Part shown: one piece after another, positions 10,088 to 21,128 of the stretch
Layout: the number at the start of each line of letters is the position of its first letter
Position numbering within the stretch: the stretch's first letter is position 1
Assembly: GCA_030407005.1 (NCBI GenBank)
Contig: JAUDYN010000006.1
Location: 3,286,001-3,350,000 of the forward strand
Length of the DNA stretch: 64,000 nucleotides
Direction: 5' to 3'
Source: Desarmillaria ectypa
Lineage: Eukaryota > Basidiomycota > Agaricomycetes > Agaricales > Physalacriaceae
The notes under the pieces: generated by a model
What the model was told of the DNA's origin: nothing
Database searches by the model: none
What the model saw: the letters and a program-made list of their open reading frames with translations, nothing else
Made by a program: the position numbers and the translations under genes

Positions 10088-13000
10088 TAATGACAAATAG
10101 AAACTAGAGGAGGAAGAAACAATTCTAGTGGTGGACTTTCAAGAAGCCATTAAAATATGAGGTGTACACAAAGCAAATGAGCTTGCAGCCAAGGCCAACA
10201 AAGGAAAATCCAAGAAATCCTTTGAAAGCATGGTACCTGAGGCATATTGGGATTTCAAAGACCTGTTTGACAAAGAAAACTTTGACAAACTCCTGGAATG
10301 GAAACCCTGGGACCATGCTATTGAACTGGTCCCCAATGTTAAAGCCCCTCTAGACTGCAAAGTCTATCCTTTGAATCAAACCAAGTAGAAGGAGCTCAAT
10401 AAATTCCTCAAAGAAAATCTCATATTGGGCCAAATTCAACCCTCTAAATCACCAATGGCCTCACTATTCTTCTTTGTCAAAAAGAAAGATGGGAAGCTAC
10501 ATTCAGTTCAGGACTACCAAAAGCTTAATGAGATGATGATTAAGAACCACTATTCACTTTCTCTCATCTCTGAGTTAATAGACAAGCTGAGAAGTGCCAA
10601 ATACTTTACCAAGCTTGATGTATGATGGAGGTATAACAATGTGTGCATAAAAAAGGACAATAAATGGAAAGCCATCTTTAGAACCAACCATGGGTTGTTC
10701 AAGCCTACAGTAATATTCTCTGGCCTCATTAATTCACCAGCCATGTTCTAGTGAATGATGAATGATATTTTCAAAGATCTCATTGCTATCAAAAAGGTCA
10801 CTGTCTATCTCAATGATATCCTCATTTTCTCAAAAACCTTGGAGGAATATCAATACATAGTCTGTCAGGTCCTAGAGCTCCTCAGGAAGCACAAACTATT
10901 CCTGAAAGCTAAGAAATGCAAGTTTGAGATACTTGAAACTGAATATCTAGGAGTTATCATCAGTAAGGGATCTATCCACATGAATCCTGTCAAAGTCACT
11001 GGCATTACAGAATGGCCAGTTCCCACCAAGAAACAGAAGCTACAGTCATTTTTGGGGTTCATCAACTTTTACTGACATTTTATCATCAGACCAATGATGA
11101 AATTTACCAGGAAGGAGCCATGAACATGGGGAACTGCATAGCAAGTCACATTTCAATGCCTTAAAGCCCAATTGGTGATAGATGTGGTCTTAGCCATTCT
11201 GATGGAAAAAGGCCAATTCCATATGAAAGTGAATTCAAGTGAGGGGGCAATTGGTGCTATTTTGAGCCAGGAACAGAAGGGAAAATGGAGACCAGTCACA
11301 TTTTTATCAAAAGCACTAATGGTTACTGAGTGAAAGTATGAAATTTATGATAAAGAGTTGCTCACAATCATGCTCACTCTTGATGAATAGAGACACTATC
11401 TCATGGGTGCCACAGTAGATTTTGAGATCTGGATAGATCATTAGAATCTATAATACTTCTGAAAACTCCAGAAACTCAACCACAGACAAGCACAATAGGT
11501 TATGGAGCTCACAGAGTATCACTTTACTCTTCATCATAAACCAGGAACTGCCAACAAGAAGGCAGACCTTTTCAGTTGACACACAGATCATGAGCAAGGC
11601 AAAGATGATAACAAGGAAATTATTGTACTAAAGGCTGAGTTCTTCAATGCCATGATCATGCCAACAGAAGAAGAAACCTGGGAACAAATCAGAAGTACAA
11701 CCTGGGACACTCAAAAATGGGACCAAGGAATCACCAATGCACTCAACCATGAGAAGGGGATTAAGGCTAAGGATGGTCTTCTTTTCCATGATCATAGAAT
11801 CTACATTCTCTGCAACCATACTATACATAAAGAAATAATAGCCTATTGCCATGACCACATCACTGCAGGACATCCAGAGATAGAGAAGATAAAATAGTTG
11901 GTCCTAAGAGACTACTGGTGGTCCAAGATAAAGAAGGATACTAAAGCCTACATCTGGGCATGCAAGACTTGCACAAGAACCAAGTCAAGTACTCAGGCAA
12001 AAAGAGCACTGCTGCACCCTAATGAAGTACCCCCAGAGCCATAGATCCATATTTCAGTCAATATGATCACAGAGTTACTGCTTTCCAACAGTCATGACAC
12101 CATTCTGGTCATTGTAGACCAATTCTCCAAGGCAATAATTCTAATTGCCTGTAGCACTGAGCTCTCATTAGAAGGATGGGCTCAAATTCTATGTGATGAG
12201 GTATATACCAAATATAGTATGCCTGTAACTGTTATATCTGATCAGGGACTGCACTTTGTCTCTAAGTTCCTCATGGACTTATATGATATGCTCCAAATCA
12301 AAGGAAATACCTTCATGGTATTCCATCTCCAAATTGATGGATAGATAGAACACATTAACCAAGAAGTGGAAAAATATCTTTGGATATTCATCAATCACAG
12401 ATAAGATGATTGGGCAGAATGATTGCCACTAGCAACCTTCCAACATAACAATTGAATCCATTCTGCAACAGGCAAAAGCCCATCCAAGTTAATTTTGGAT
12501 GAAATCCTTGAGTCACCTGTGAGTCAAATAACCACTCTCCACTCCACACCCCGGCATTAGAATCATTCCAAGAAATGATGAAGTGTATTCATAGTGAGAC
12601 AAAGACTGCTTTACAAAAAGCTGCAGAACAAATGAAGATGCAATATAACAAGAAAAAGAGAATGGCAATCAAGTACTAAATCAGTCAAAAAGTCTGGCTT
12701 GATATCATAAATCTTCATTTGCCTCACTCCAAGAAAAAGCTTGATGACAAATGAGTCAGGCCTTTCACTATTCTTGAAAAATATGGTCTCTCAGCCTACA
12801 AGCTGAAACTTCTCCTCATATAAAAAATCTACCTGGTCTTTAACAAGACTCTCCTCACAGCATACATTTCTCCTGCCTTTCCCAATCAGGAACAACTCCC
12901 CCTCTCTTTCTACTGCCAGACATTATTTATAGCAAAGAAGAATATGAGATAAAATCCATTCTGGATGACAGACCCTGCAAAGTCCATGGAAGAAAAGGCC

Positions 13001-13445
13001 AACCATCAAGAATGGTAACCAACTATCTTGTCAAATGGAAGAGTTATAGATCTGAAGAAAATAAATGGGTTGGAGAATAAAACCTGGGCAACATAAAAGA
13101 AGTGATTGCCAAATATTTCAGGAACAAAGGAGTGATAGAGGTGCAAGCAGTAGTGGTCACTCCTGCTAAAGCCATGGTCATTATAGATGCAAAGAAAACT
13201 AGTGATAAATGACAGTATGTAATCAAGAAATACCTGTGCATTGAATACTGGTATTATAAGGAGGAGATCCCAGAGTTAAAGACCCTCATCAATGACTACT
13301 GGATGGCCAATGATCAAGAAGAAAATGGAGGAGACAACCAGTGGAATAGAGATGATAATGCATGGAACACACAGGGAACCCCTTTGGAAGGGCTGGTAGT
13401 CAGATTATAATGACAGTTGGGATGCCTGTCTTAATGAGGGAGTAT
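10088..13445 (+). pseudogene. Chromovirus pol pseudogene (RT-RNaseH-IN-chromodomain)
   Basis: One plus-strand frame can be followed from about 10090 to 12530 through many stops. The order is the PR-RT linker, RT ([20 protein letters not shown] at about 10470; the active site reads YLND at about 10810 instead of YLDD), RNase H (GAIGAILSQEQ near 11260, YDKELL near 11350), the integrase zinc finger (HDHITAGH and CKTC, 11850-11980), and the integrase core (VDQFSK near 12115, SDQG near 12240, a Glu after IDG near 12350). In a second frame, 12940-13130, a chromodomain reads YEIKSILD...NYLVKWKSY, so the element is a chromovirus. The 5' LTR and gag are missing. It ends at a purine-rich tract before the LTR at 13446. 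Confidence 0.85.
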
Positions 13446-13870
13446 TGTTATGATTTCTTCTATTTTCTTATCTTATCCTGCTTAGATGCTGATCTTATCA
13501 TATCTAATCTCAGCACTAATCACCAATCACAGACTGGTTGCCTCATTGGTACCAACCAACAACTAGCCATTGTACTATAGCTCATAATGGTCACTCCATT
13601 ATACTATTGTCTTTCTTATTTTATGTATAGACTCATCATTTCAATCACTATTATTAGACTCTCAGTTTTAGTATATAATTAGTATAGCTCTTGCTGTATA
13701 TTCTCCAGCTTTGAGCTAAAGTTTAATCACACTGAACTTTCTTGTTGACTCACTCCTCTCATATAAAGCTAAGACCTTAGTCTCACTCTCTTGTCAACAA
13801 TGTTCTGGAACTTAGTAGGTGACTGTATGAATATGATACAGCCTATTATTATTAGACCTGACCTCCACAT
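13446..13870 (+). repeat. 3' LTR of the plus-strand pol
   Basis: It starts TGTTATGATTTCTTC directly after the purine-rich GAGGGAGTAT. It shares the TTATCTTATCC block and a later AGCTTTGAGCTAA 13-mer near 13712 with the LTR at 14711-15145, to which it is inverted. The right end is approximate because it runs into another LTR in the opposite direction. Confidence 0.65.
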
Positions 13871-14285
13871 GATCTGCAGACATGTGTCCTTCCTAAGCTA
13901 CCTCATGTTCAGACAGTCACCCAGAGAGATAGCTATGGTCTTCAGATCCAGAGAAGAAGGGCTAATGTCTTAGCTAAGTTCTATAGAGTGGAGGATTGGT
14001 ATTAATAAATGTTAGCTTGAAGCTGGGGATAGTACAGCAAAAGCTATTCTACTTATATATGAAACTGAGAGTCCTATTAATAGGTATGGTCACTTGTAGT
14101 CCATGCATGAAACAATAGAGAATTATCTGTTTGGCAAGTGACCATTGCAAGGTATAGTACAATTGCTGGAATCATCTGTTATGGGCAAGGCAACAGTGAT
14201 AATGAGAAAATGGTGATAATCATAAAGATAAGATAAGATAAGCATCCAAGATGAGATAGTCACTAAAGAGAAGAAAAAATTATAA
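13871..14285 (-). repeat. Chromovirus LTR, tail to tail with the previous one
   Basis: The minus strand from about 14285 shows an LTR start (TTATAATTTTTTC), then TTATCTTATCTTATC, a TATATAAGTAG near 14055, and the 13-mer AGCTTCAAGCTAA near 14020. Its R/U5 end meets the end of the 13446 LTR at about 13870. The ends are not exact. Confidence 0.55.
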
Positions 14286-14289
14286 TAAT

Positions 14290-14710
14290 TATTTACCCTT
14301 ATTGTCTAATGGAGTTTGGGTCTAACAGAGGCATTGTCCTTCTTTCCTGATGTCTGGCTCAGTGAGTCAAAAATCAATCAAGTTCAACTCTTTTTTGGTT
14401 TGAGATATAGGGTGGAGCATTGTGAAGATGCTTTCTTAGGGCTGGATAGTGATATAATGGCATGAGAGATAGATGTGGGATTGGGGAACAGGGTTTTGTT
14501 GAGTTGGGAAAAAGAGTCATGTTACCCATAAGTATATTTCATAGGAGTAACAAAAGATAAAAATAGAAAGGGTAAGAATCCCCATTACAGCTTCAATAGC
14601 TATTACAAGAATGAGGAATGTTTGGGTAGAGATGTCAGTAAATATTTGCATTTGGTTTCCTCAGTGTGATAGTCACTGAAGAAAGGGAAAGTAGGAAGCT
14701 TCAAGCTAAT
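14290..14710 (-). mobile_element. gag start fragment with hydrophobic N-terminus
   Basis: Downstream (minus strand) of the LTR at 14711-15145, after the primer-binding 13-mer at 14697-14709, a short frame starts with ATG near 14650. It contains a long hydrophobic run (LILVIAIEAVMGILTLSIFIF) and ends at a stop near 14520. Its place and character match the hydrophobic Gag start of the other elements here, though the sequence is diverged. Nothing recognisable follows before the LTR at 14285. Confidence 0.45.
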
Positions 14711-15145
14711 TGTTAGATTCAGACTCCAGTATAATAAGCAAATATAAATAATAGGCTGTATTATGTTTGTACAGTCACCCACTAAGTCACAAGACACTTG
14801 TCATAATAAAGTGCAGAGACTAAGTCTTAGTCTGAGCAAGAAGGAGTTGATGAGAGAAGTCTAGTATGGACTAACTTTAGCTCAAAGCTGGAGAATATAC
14901 AGCAAGAGCTATACTACTTATATACTAAAATTCTGAGTCTAATAATAAAGGTGTCCATATGATAACTATATGTAAAACAATAAGTACAAGGTGGTAGGCA
15001 GGTGAGTGTCACAAGCTATAGCATAATAGCTATAATCATTCAGTATCAATGAGGCAACCAGTCCATGATCCATGATAGGCATCTAGATTAGATATGATAA
15101 GATAGATGCCTGAGATAAGATAAGAAAAGAAGTAAAATCATAACA
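14711..15145 (-). repeat. Chromovirus LTR (second subfamily), minus orientation
   Basis: On the minus strand it runs from TGTTATGATTTTAC (15145) to CTAACA (14711), about 435 bp. The 13-mer AGCTTTGAGCTAA (14877-14889) pairs with the primer-binding site TTAGCTTGAAGCT (14697-14709): 11 Watson-Crick pairs and two G-U pairs. One extra base separates the LTR end from the primer-binding site. Confidence 0.75.
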
Positions 15146-16879
15146 TATTCATCCAGCTTCTCAGCCTCTAGAGCATCCTTCATCTGACCTGCCTTTACAG
15201 TACATTGTCCACAGCTAAGAGGTTCTGTTCAAGATCAGTGACTGGTCAACATATGGGAGACATTGAATGATATATACCTAATACTTGAGGCTTGGAGGCA
15301 GCTTCAGGTCCTGCTATTGGCACATCATCATCTGCATTATAATGAAGGTTGATTTTTAAGGGAAATCTCAAGTTTTCATCAGTGTTGAAAGTGCACTGAT
15401 CTGCCATGATACTCAGAATGAGATGGTCAGTCTGCAAAAAAAAAAAAGTGCCATTATATACTCATTCATAGACTCTTCTAAGTTAAAATTGAGGCATATT
15501 TGACAGGTATACAGGTCACCCATGGCCAATTTATTTTGAAATATGAGTAGATAGTATAGAGCAGAGGCAGCAGAAGCAGGGAAGAGCAAGTATTTCTGCC
15601 TGCCATAAGAATTAGAACTTTATATGAGTGAGCAAAATAAAAACTGGCTGTAGCATTGAAGGGATCACAGTGCCAATGCATCATGGTATAATGTCAAGTG
15701 CATGATAAACACATGTACAGCATGATCTGATAAGCATGATTAGACACATACACAGCTGTCAATTACCATATAATGGCTGTGTTTATATGGTTGCTAACAG
15801 GATATGGGATGTCCATATACCATCCATCTCTGGGGAAATTATTTCACCAGATGGAACAGGTATAGTACCCATACAATGGCACCCATATAACCATACTATA
15901 AGATGATGGTGTGAAGCCCTAGGAGAGGCAAGTCTGCCCTGTAGTCAGGCCCATATATAACTATGGACTAAGCAGTAATTATACCATCTTCTTTTCTTTT
16001 TCTTTATCTACATACATTTAGACTGTCAAACATTTTAGATACATATACTTTGTAGTTACACATTGCACCTCAGATATGTCTCTTATTTCTGAAGCACACA
16101 TCAGAGGTGAGCTTTACTTTACTTACTGTTACCTGGTTAATGTCTCTCTAGGTGAATTCAGACATTTATCTTATTTCCCAAGTACACATCTGAGTTAATA
16201 TCTTTCTAAATTGATTAACTTGCATGCTCTATTTCTAATATCATTGTCATGTGTCACAGTACCATGTCAAAGTCATCTTGCTAGGGTGTATAGTCTGATA
16301 TGATATGTGTGAGTAAGAGTCTTGATAAGATGAGGAAAAGATGAAAAAAAAGAACAAAACTGTAACAGTGGTGTATATATAGTTGAGTGAATATCTCAGC
16401 TGTGAGATGTAAAGTGTTTAACAGTCTAATGAGGTTAGAACTCTTAGATGATTTCTTCATTTGAGAGAAGGATTCGAGACTGTGTTATCTAATGAGTGCA
16501 GTCCCCAGCCAACACAGGTCCTGTATTGGGATCACACTAGGGAAAGGGCAGAATGGAATGTCTACTTCATTACTGCATATCTATAAGTCAATTTTAAGTC
16601 TAACTATAGTCTATGATTCAGTCCTAGTAATAGTATACTAAAAATGCATATAGAGGAGTCATTCATCACTTATATCATTGAATACTTTGCCTGGTTAGAG
16701 CGAGCATTTGGTCCTCAGTAACAGCCATAAAGCGAAGCATTTCCAGTAAAACCCATGATCATTTCATATATAGACAGTCGTGAATTCACTAAAAACAATT
16801 CAAACGTGAAAAGAAAACAATACATAGGACTCGGACCTCTTGCATGGATGCATTGGCCCTCACCAACTAGTACAATGAT
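15146..16879. other. AT-rich, CG-poor remnant region
   Basis: No gene can be supported here. An LTR terminus-like string on the minus strand (TGTTACAGTTTTG with TCATCTTATC, about 16265-16356) suggests another LTR remnant. The rest shows no open frame with recognisable content. CG dinucleotides reappear from about 16690 on, marking the edge of the gene island. Confidence 0.5.
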
Positions 16880-17066
16880 ATGGACATACTTCTATACTAA
16901 GGAAGGGTTCGAGTCATTATTATTCTACCATATTCTATTGTATTCTTGCATTAGCAAGAAGATTAGAGAAAGTAGGAGAAAATACATGTGAGTCACTGCT
17001 AGGACCGAGAAGGCAGGCATGTGTTGACTCATGCACCAAATCAGCGGATACTCGATATCCATAACA
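16880..17066 (-). repeat. Fragment of the TGTCATGG LTR family
   Basis: On the minus strand it starts TGTTATGGATATCGAG at 17066 and follows the first part of the solo LTR at 24666 (GCATGAGTCAAC, GCCTTCTCGGTCC and so on) down to about 16880. The 3' part is absent. Confidence 0.7.
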
Positions 17067-18554
17067 CCCACCCAGTCCCTAACTCATCATTCCCTGGCCT
17101 GGCAGATTTTTTCCAGAGCGGGGGTGCAAACAAGAGATGTCCATACTTCAGAGTTCAAGGTAGACTCGGTCTGGCTTCAGCGCCTCTGAATCTGCGGTAC
17201 TATAGCCCTTCACTGAGAGGACAAAGACGCTTGATATGGGAAGGGGAAAGGGGAGGGGCCAGTAGGATTAGCCGGGTTGAATGTAGACGTAAAGGGGAGG
17301 TCTTGTACGGCAGTGAAGAAGAAGACAAGGATGTGGATGCAGGACTGATTCTGGGTGAAGAGGATGCGGCTGGGTGGGAGAGTAGTAGGTGTCGAGTCTG
17401 CGATGGTTGGGTACATCTGTATTAGTATGCTTCTCGGTCGATAGATAGGAATATCATTTATCCCCCCTTCCTTGGAATCGTACTATACAAGAGAGAACTC
17501 GTTGCCCTGGGCAACTTTACGGGGGTTACTTAGCTGCGTTTCCAAACATTCGCAAGCACACCCGGTCCCGCGACGGACATTTGTGAATCACGGAGAGTAT
17601 GCATCATTCCTGATTCCCGAGTCAGTCATAAGTACAGGTCCTTGTCGGCACCGAAAATACTCTAGATCTCTCCCTCAAAAGCTAGTTACAGATGTTCACC
17701 ACCACCACCACCACCGGTGAGTACTACATATCCTTCCTTACTCTACAAAATGATGCTTTATCGACATCGTCCAACGTGTCTATGTGCCGAAAAAAAAAAT
17801 ACTGATCAAAATTCTCTCGTCGTTCGTTCAACTGTTCATTTTTGCTTACCCGCTTTTTAGAGGTCTATTCTTTTTTGCAGAAAGAGTTTGGCGACGGGCA
17901 ATGTATAATCATCGTGCGTACTTTGTTTTGTGATGCTTCATGCCCCGAGGCCTAATGAACCTTTCAAAGCAAGAGTTAGCGGCAGGGATTCTTTGTACGG
18001 GGACCGCGAAAGGATACCTACCTGCTTTAGTGACAGAACTCTTGGCACTGAGATATACACGGACGTCAGTATCCACCTCGTCCTCACGGGCATTGTCGTT
18101 CTCTCCATGGAGGAGGAGATCGAGAAGGGAGTACAGCTTCGCGAACTCTTTGTGTTCATCCAGAGGAGAAGGCAGATGCCAGGAGGGAGTTTATCCACGA
18201 CCTATGACACTCCAGAGTAGATGGTCGTGGAAATGGCGTGCACCCGAGGCCGGTGAATACGAGAGTTGGGGTATGGCGCAGACGGGGGACGCCTAGCTGT
18301 TGGGTATGGTTCCTTTCGACATGATTCATCCAACGCCTGATTCAAAAATCTTCTCCAGTCCTTGCTATACTGTCAGAAAATGATTCCAAGAGCACGCCGG
18401 CTTTGGTTGTTGGGACACCGAAACGTAAGGATACCAGAACCTATGCAACCACCTCTAACCCATCGTAGTGGGCGACGTACATGTATGCGATAGAGATGCA
18501 ATCCCTTCAATACTCTTGGGTTGTGCGCATGTGAACCATGGCGAACTTGGCAAC
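17067..18554. other. Intergenic stretch without a supported gene
   Basis: CG-normal sequence. A minus-strand stretch near 18010-18190 can be read as an exon of about 50 residues (LYSLLDLLLHGENDNARED) with a good donor GTAGGT, but I do not recognise it and see no flanking exons. A short CAC repeat lies at about 17697-17714. Confidence 0.35.
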
Positions 18555-19390
18555 TACGTTCAGCCCTCGTGGATCCATCTGAGCACATCCTCTACCTACT
18601 CCTCATCCCGCCCAGTCCCAAGCACAAGCACTGAGCTGATATGATTATGCCATTTCACGGCAAACTCGTCAGACGGTATGCCCCCCTCGTCTTCTAAGCC
18701 TTGCTAAGCTTTTTGAGAGCAGAGTGCAAATAGGGAACGTCCCTCTCGGCGATACCTAGCAGGAGCCTCGGAAATGGCACACTCTCTGAATCCAACAACG
18801 CCAGTAGAACCCTCTTCTTGGCTTCAGCGTCTTTCATATTTGTACGGCTTAGAGAGGAGGGTCAGGCATATGATACGAGGGTACAAGGTGGTGAGAGTAC
18901 AGCTCCTGGACAGCGAGGATGGTAAATATGACCATTGTCCGCGGAATGACCGAGGACATAGGTATCAGATTTGGGAATGGAAGGTTATCTGCGACCCATT
19001 GCATTGCATCCTGCGCGTCCAGAACTGCACGCCTAAATCGACGAAGCGGTAGTCGGGGACGTAGCGAAGGAGCCGAGGTCGTGGTAGATGATGGACGCGG
19101 GTGCGGGGGCCGTGCGCGCCCCCATGTAAAACCCGCCGTTGTACGAGAAGACGAGGATCGGGGTGTCGGGGTGTCGGGCCTCAGATTGGGAGGGTAGGAC
19201 ACATCAAGTTTGTGACAGTCAGTTAAACCATATTGGTGTTTCTTGTGTAGTCTGCTCGATCGACGCACATTTAGGGCTATTGAATGGAGGTAGTTGTAGA
19301 AAAATGTAGGAGAAAATACACACTTGGCACCAAGATATCGTTGATTTCTCTCCCTTTGATTTGGGCTACTTGTTCCATGGTTTGGTTTGT
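18555..19390 (-). pseudogene. Alpha/beta hydrolase (esterase-like) pseudogene
   Basis: The minus strand carries the motifs of a fungal alpha/beta-hydrolase-3 type esterase in order, spread over different frames. They are the oxyanion region YNGGFYMGART (about 19130-19190), DAQDAMQWV (about 19020), the nucleophile elbow YVLGHSA (about 18950), a helical stretch RVLLALLDSES (about 18800) and the catalytic histidine region WHNHIS (about 18650). The last is followed by an in-frame stop where a Trp is usual, before VEDVLRWI (about 18580). An N-terminal exon may lie at about 19300-19390. Frameshifts and the stop make it a pseudogene. Remnants of the same gene recur beside the other two regulator copies. 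Confidence 0.65.
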
Positions 19391-20324
19391 CACCATTACC
19401 CGTGTATCTTATACCACTAAAAACCTAGTCTCGTCCTCACACAACGCACTGGATGTCATTTCAGGATTAGTGAGTTGTGACCCCGACTCAAATGAGGATG
19501 AGTGAGAGTCGTTGAATGCTCTGTACTCGCCAGCCAATAGAGTCAGCGCGCAAGGAGCACGGAGTATTGGGCTCGGACGAGATTGATTCAGCGTGGAGAG
19601 CATTCGAAACAAGTGTGAGTTTATAGAGGCAGCGATGCCGATGAAAGTCGTGTCCAAGGTGTTGGTGTTGGTGTTGTTACCAAGGCGAAACAGCAAATCC
19701 AAGCCAAGTCACACACCGTCACAACATTTCCTTTTTCAGACCACAATACTTTTCAGCTTGTCGAGTTTTAGTCAGACAAAGAGATCAAACAACGGCCAAT
19801 CCAAGCATCGCCCGACATAATGTGCTGATGAATCAATGAGTGACATTCTCATCTGTGTAAGAGTGCGAGTATTGTCACTGCTGGTTGCGTACACGGTAAT
19901 GTTACCTCCATCCCGCCCTATTCTCCTGTGTGCTATACAGGTAAATGGGCCTAACACCTACCATGGTCCAATAAGTATGATACAAACTCTGCGGGCATCA
20001 TCAAAGATACTGTATCCGCTGTACCCACCATGAAATCGTCAGTTCCTCGCGACAAGAGACTGCATATGAGGAATACATGAATTCAATTAAATACCTCTGG
20101 TAAGCAATTCATTATTTAGTACCATTTATCACCAAAATAAGTGATTCCTTGCCGCCCACTTGTTTTTCAAATTTGATACTTAGTACAGGCGATTTCAGGT
20201 GCGCTGCTTGTTTCCGCTAGACGTGGTTCGCTAACGCCCTCTAATTGGTGCACAAGTCTTCACATTCATCTCTTTAATGACGTATTGATTAGTACACCTA
20301 CGTCTCCCTCGCGGAGGCTGAGTT
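19391..20324. other. Intergenic, duplicated flank
   Basis: No gene can be supported. The part up to about 19620 is similar to about 25900-26110, so it belongs to the segment duplicated together with the hydrolase and regulator. The rest shows nothing recognisable. Confidence 0.4.
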
Positions 20325-20561
20325 CGACTCAACCTGAAGGCTACGCTTAGCGCTTGCCTTCACCTACTACCCGTAATGGCTTCGCGCTTACTGTCCTCAC
20401 TCATTTCGCAAATCGGGCCTCTCAGGTCACCTCGCAAACCCTCGCTGAAATCCATTCTATTCCCTAACAATATACATCATTTCTAATACATCCTACCTCG
20501 CTTTGATCATCTCATCTCTTGTATTGCGCTCCTATATCCGGATTTCGGCAGATTCTTAACA
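20325..20561 (+). repeat. 3' part of a TGTCATGG-family LTR
   Basis: It aligns with the last third of the solo LTR at 24666-25317: one TACGCTTAGCGCTTG unit, then CTACC...TCCGGATTTCGGCAGATTC and the end TTAACA. The 5' two thirds are missing. Confidence 0.7.
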
Positions 20562-20660
20562 GACTCTGGTTAGCTTCCTTCTGAGGGACACAACAACCAG
20601 AATAAATATCCTCCCTCCCTCCTCGGAGGAGGACAGTTGCCTGGTCTACGATACCTCCAC

Positions 20661-20720
20661 ATCTCTGTTAGTGCAACGGTTAACATACACCGTACCCCTG
20701 GGTTCGGTTCCCTCAGAGAT
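20661..20720 (+). other. tRNA-like sequence with pol III A and B boxes
   Basis: ATCTCTG at the left end can pair with CAGAGAT at the right end. TAGTGCAACGG fits an A box and GGTTCGGTTCC fits a B box apart from one base. The whole is only 60 nt, too short for a normal anticodon arm, and the T stem has only three good pairs. It is either a deleted tRNA gene or part of a SINE. Confidence 0.35.
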
Positions 20721-21128
20721 CGTTGGGTGGAATCCGATGTTCAAAATTTTGGTCGTTCCATTTCTGTTAGAGCCGGCCAGTGGCCACTGTTCTGATGTTA
20801 CGGGCTATCAGAGCCGGCGGCTTCAGCTGGTTATTTTACTTCCTTGTAGATTGGTTAAAAGAGACTATCATCGAATTTGTTGATATACGCGAGTGTTATA
20901 CAAGGATGTCTAAATTATAATACAGTGGCATTAGTATATATTATCTTCATATTCATAATGCGTAAATACAATAAAACGCGAGTAACCTCGCTAATCTAGC
21001 AATAAGACTCGTCAAGATTGTCCATTAGTTCCCGGTGCCATGTTGGCAATATATATACCCCACTCAGAGAAGCTACAGATCACAACACATCAACAAATCT
21101 CACAAAAAGTGGGATAGAGAGTAACATC

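Noticed and set aside
17472..17720. Open frame ending in a histidine run
   Set aside because: The His run comes from a short CAC repeat; no other coding signal is present.
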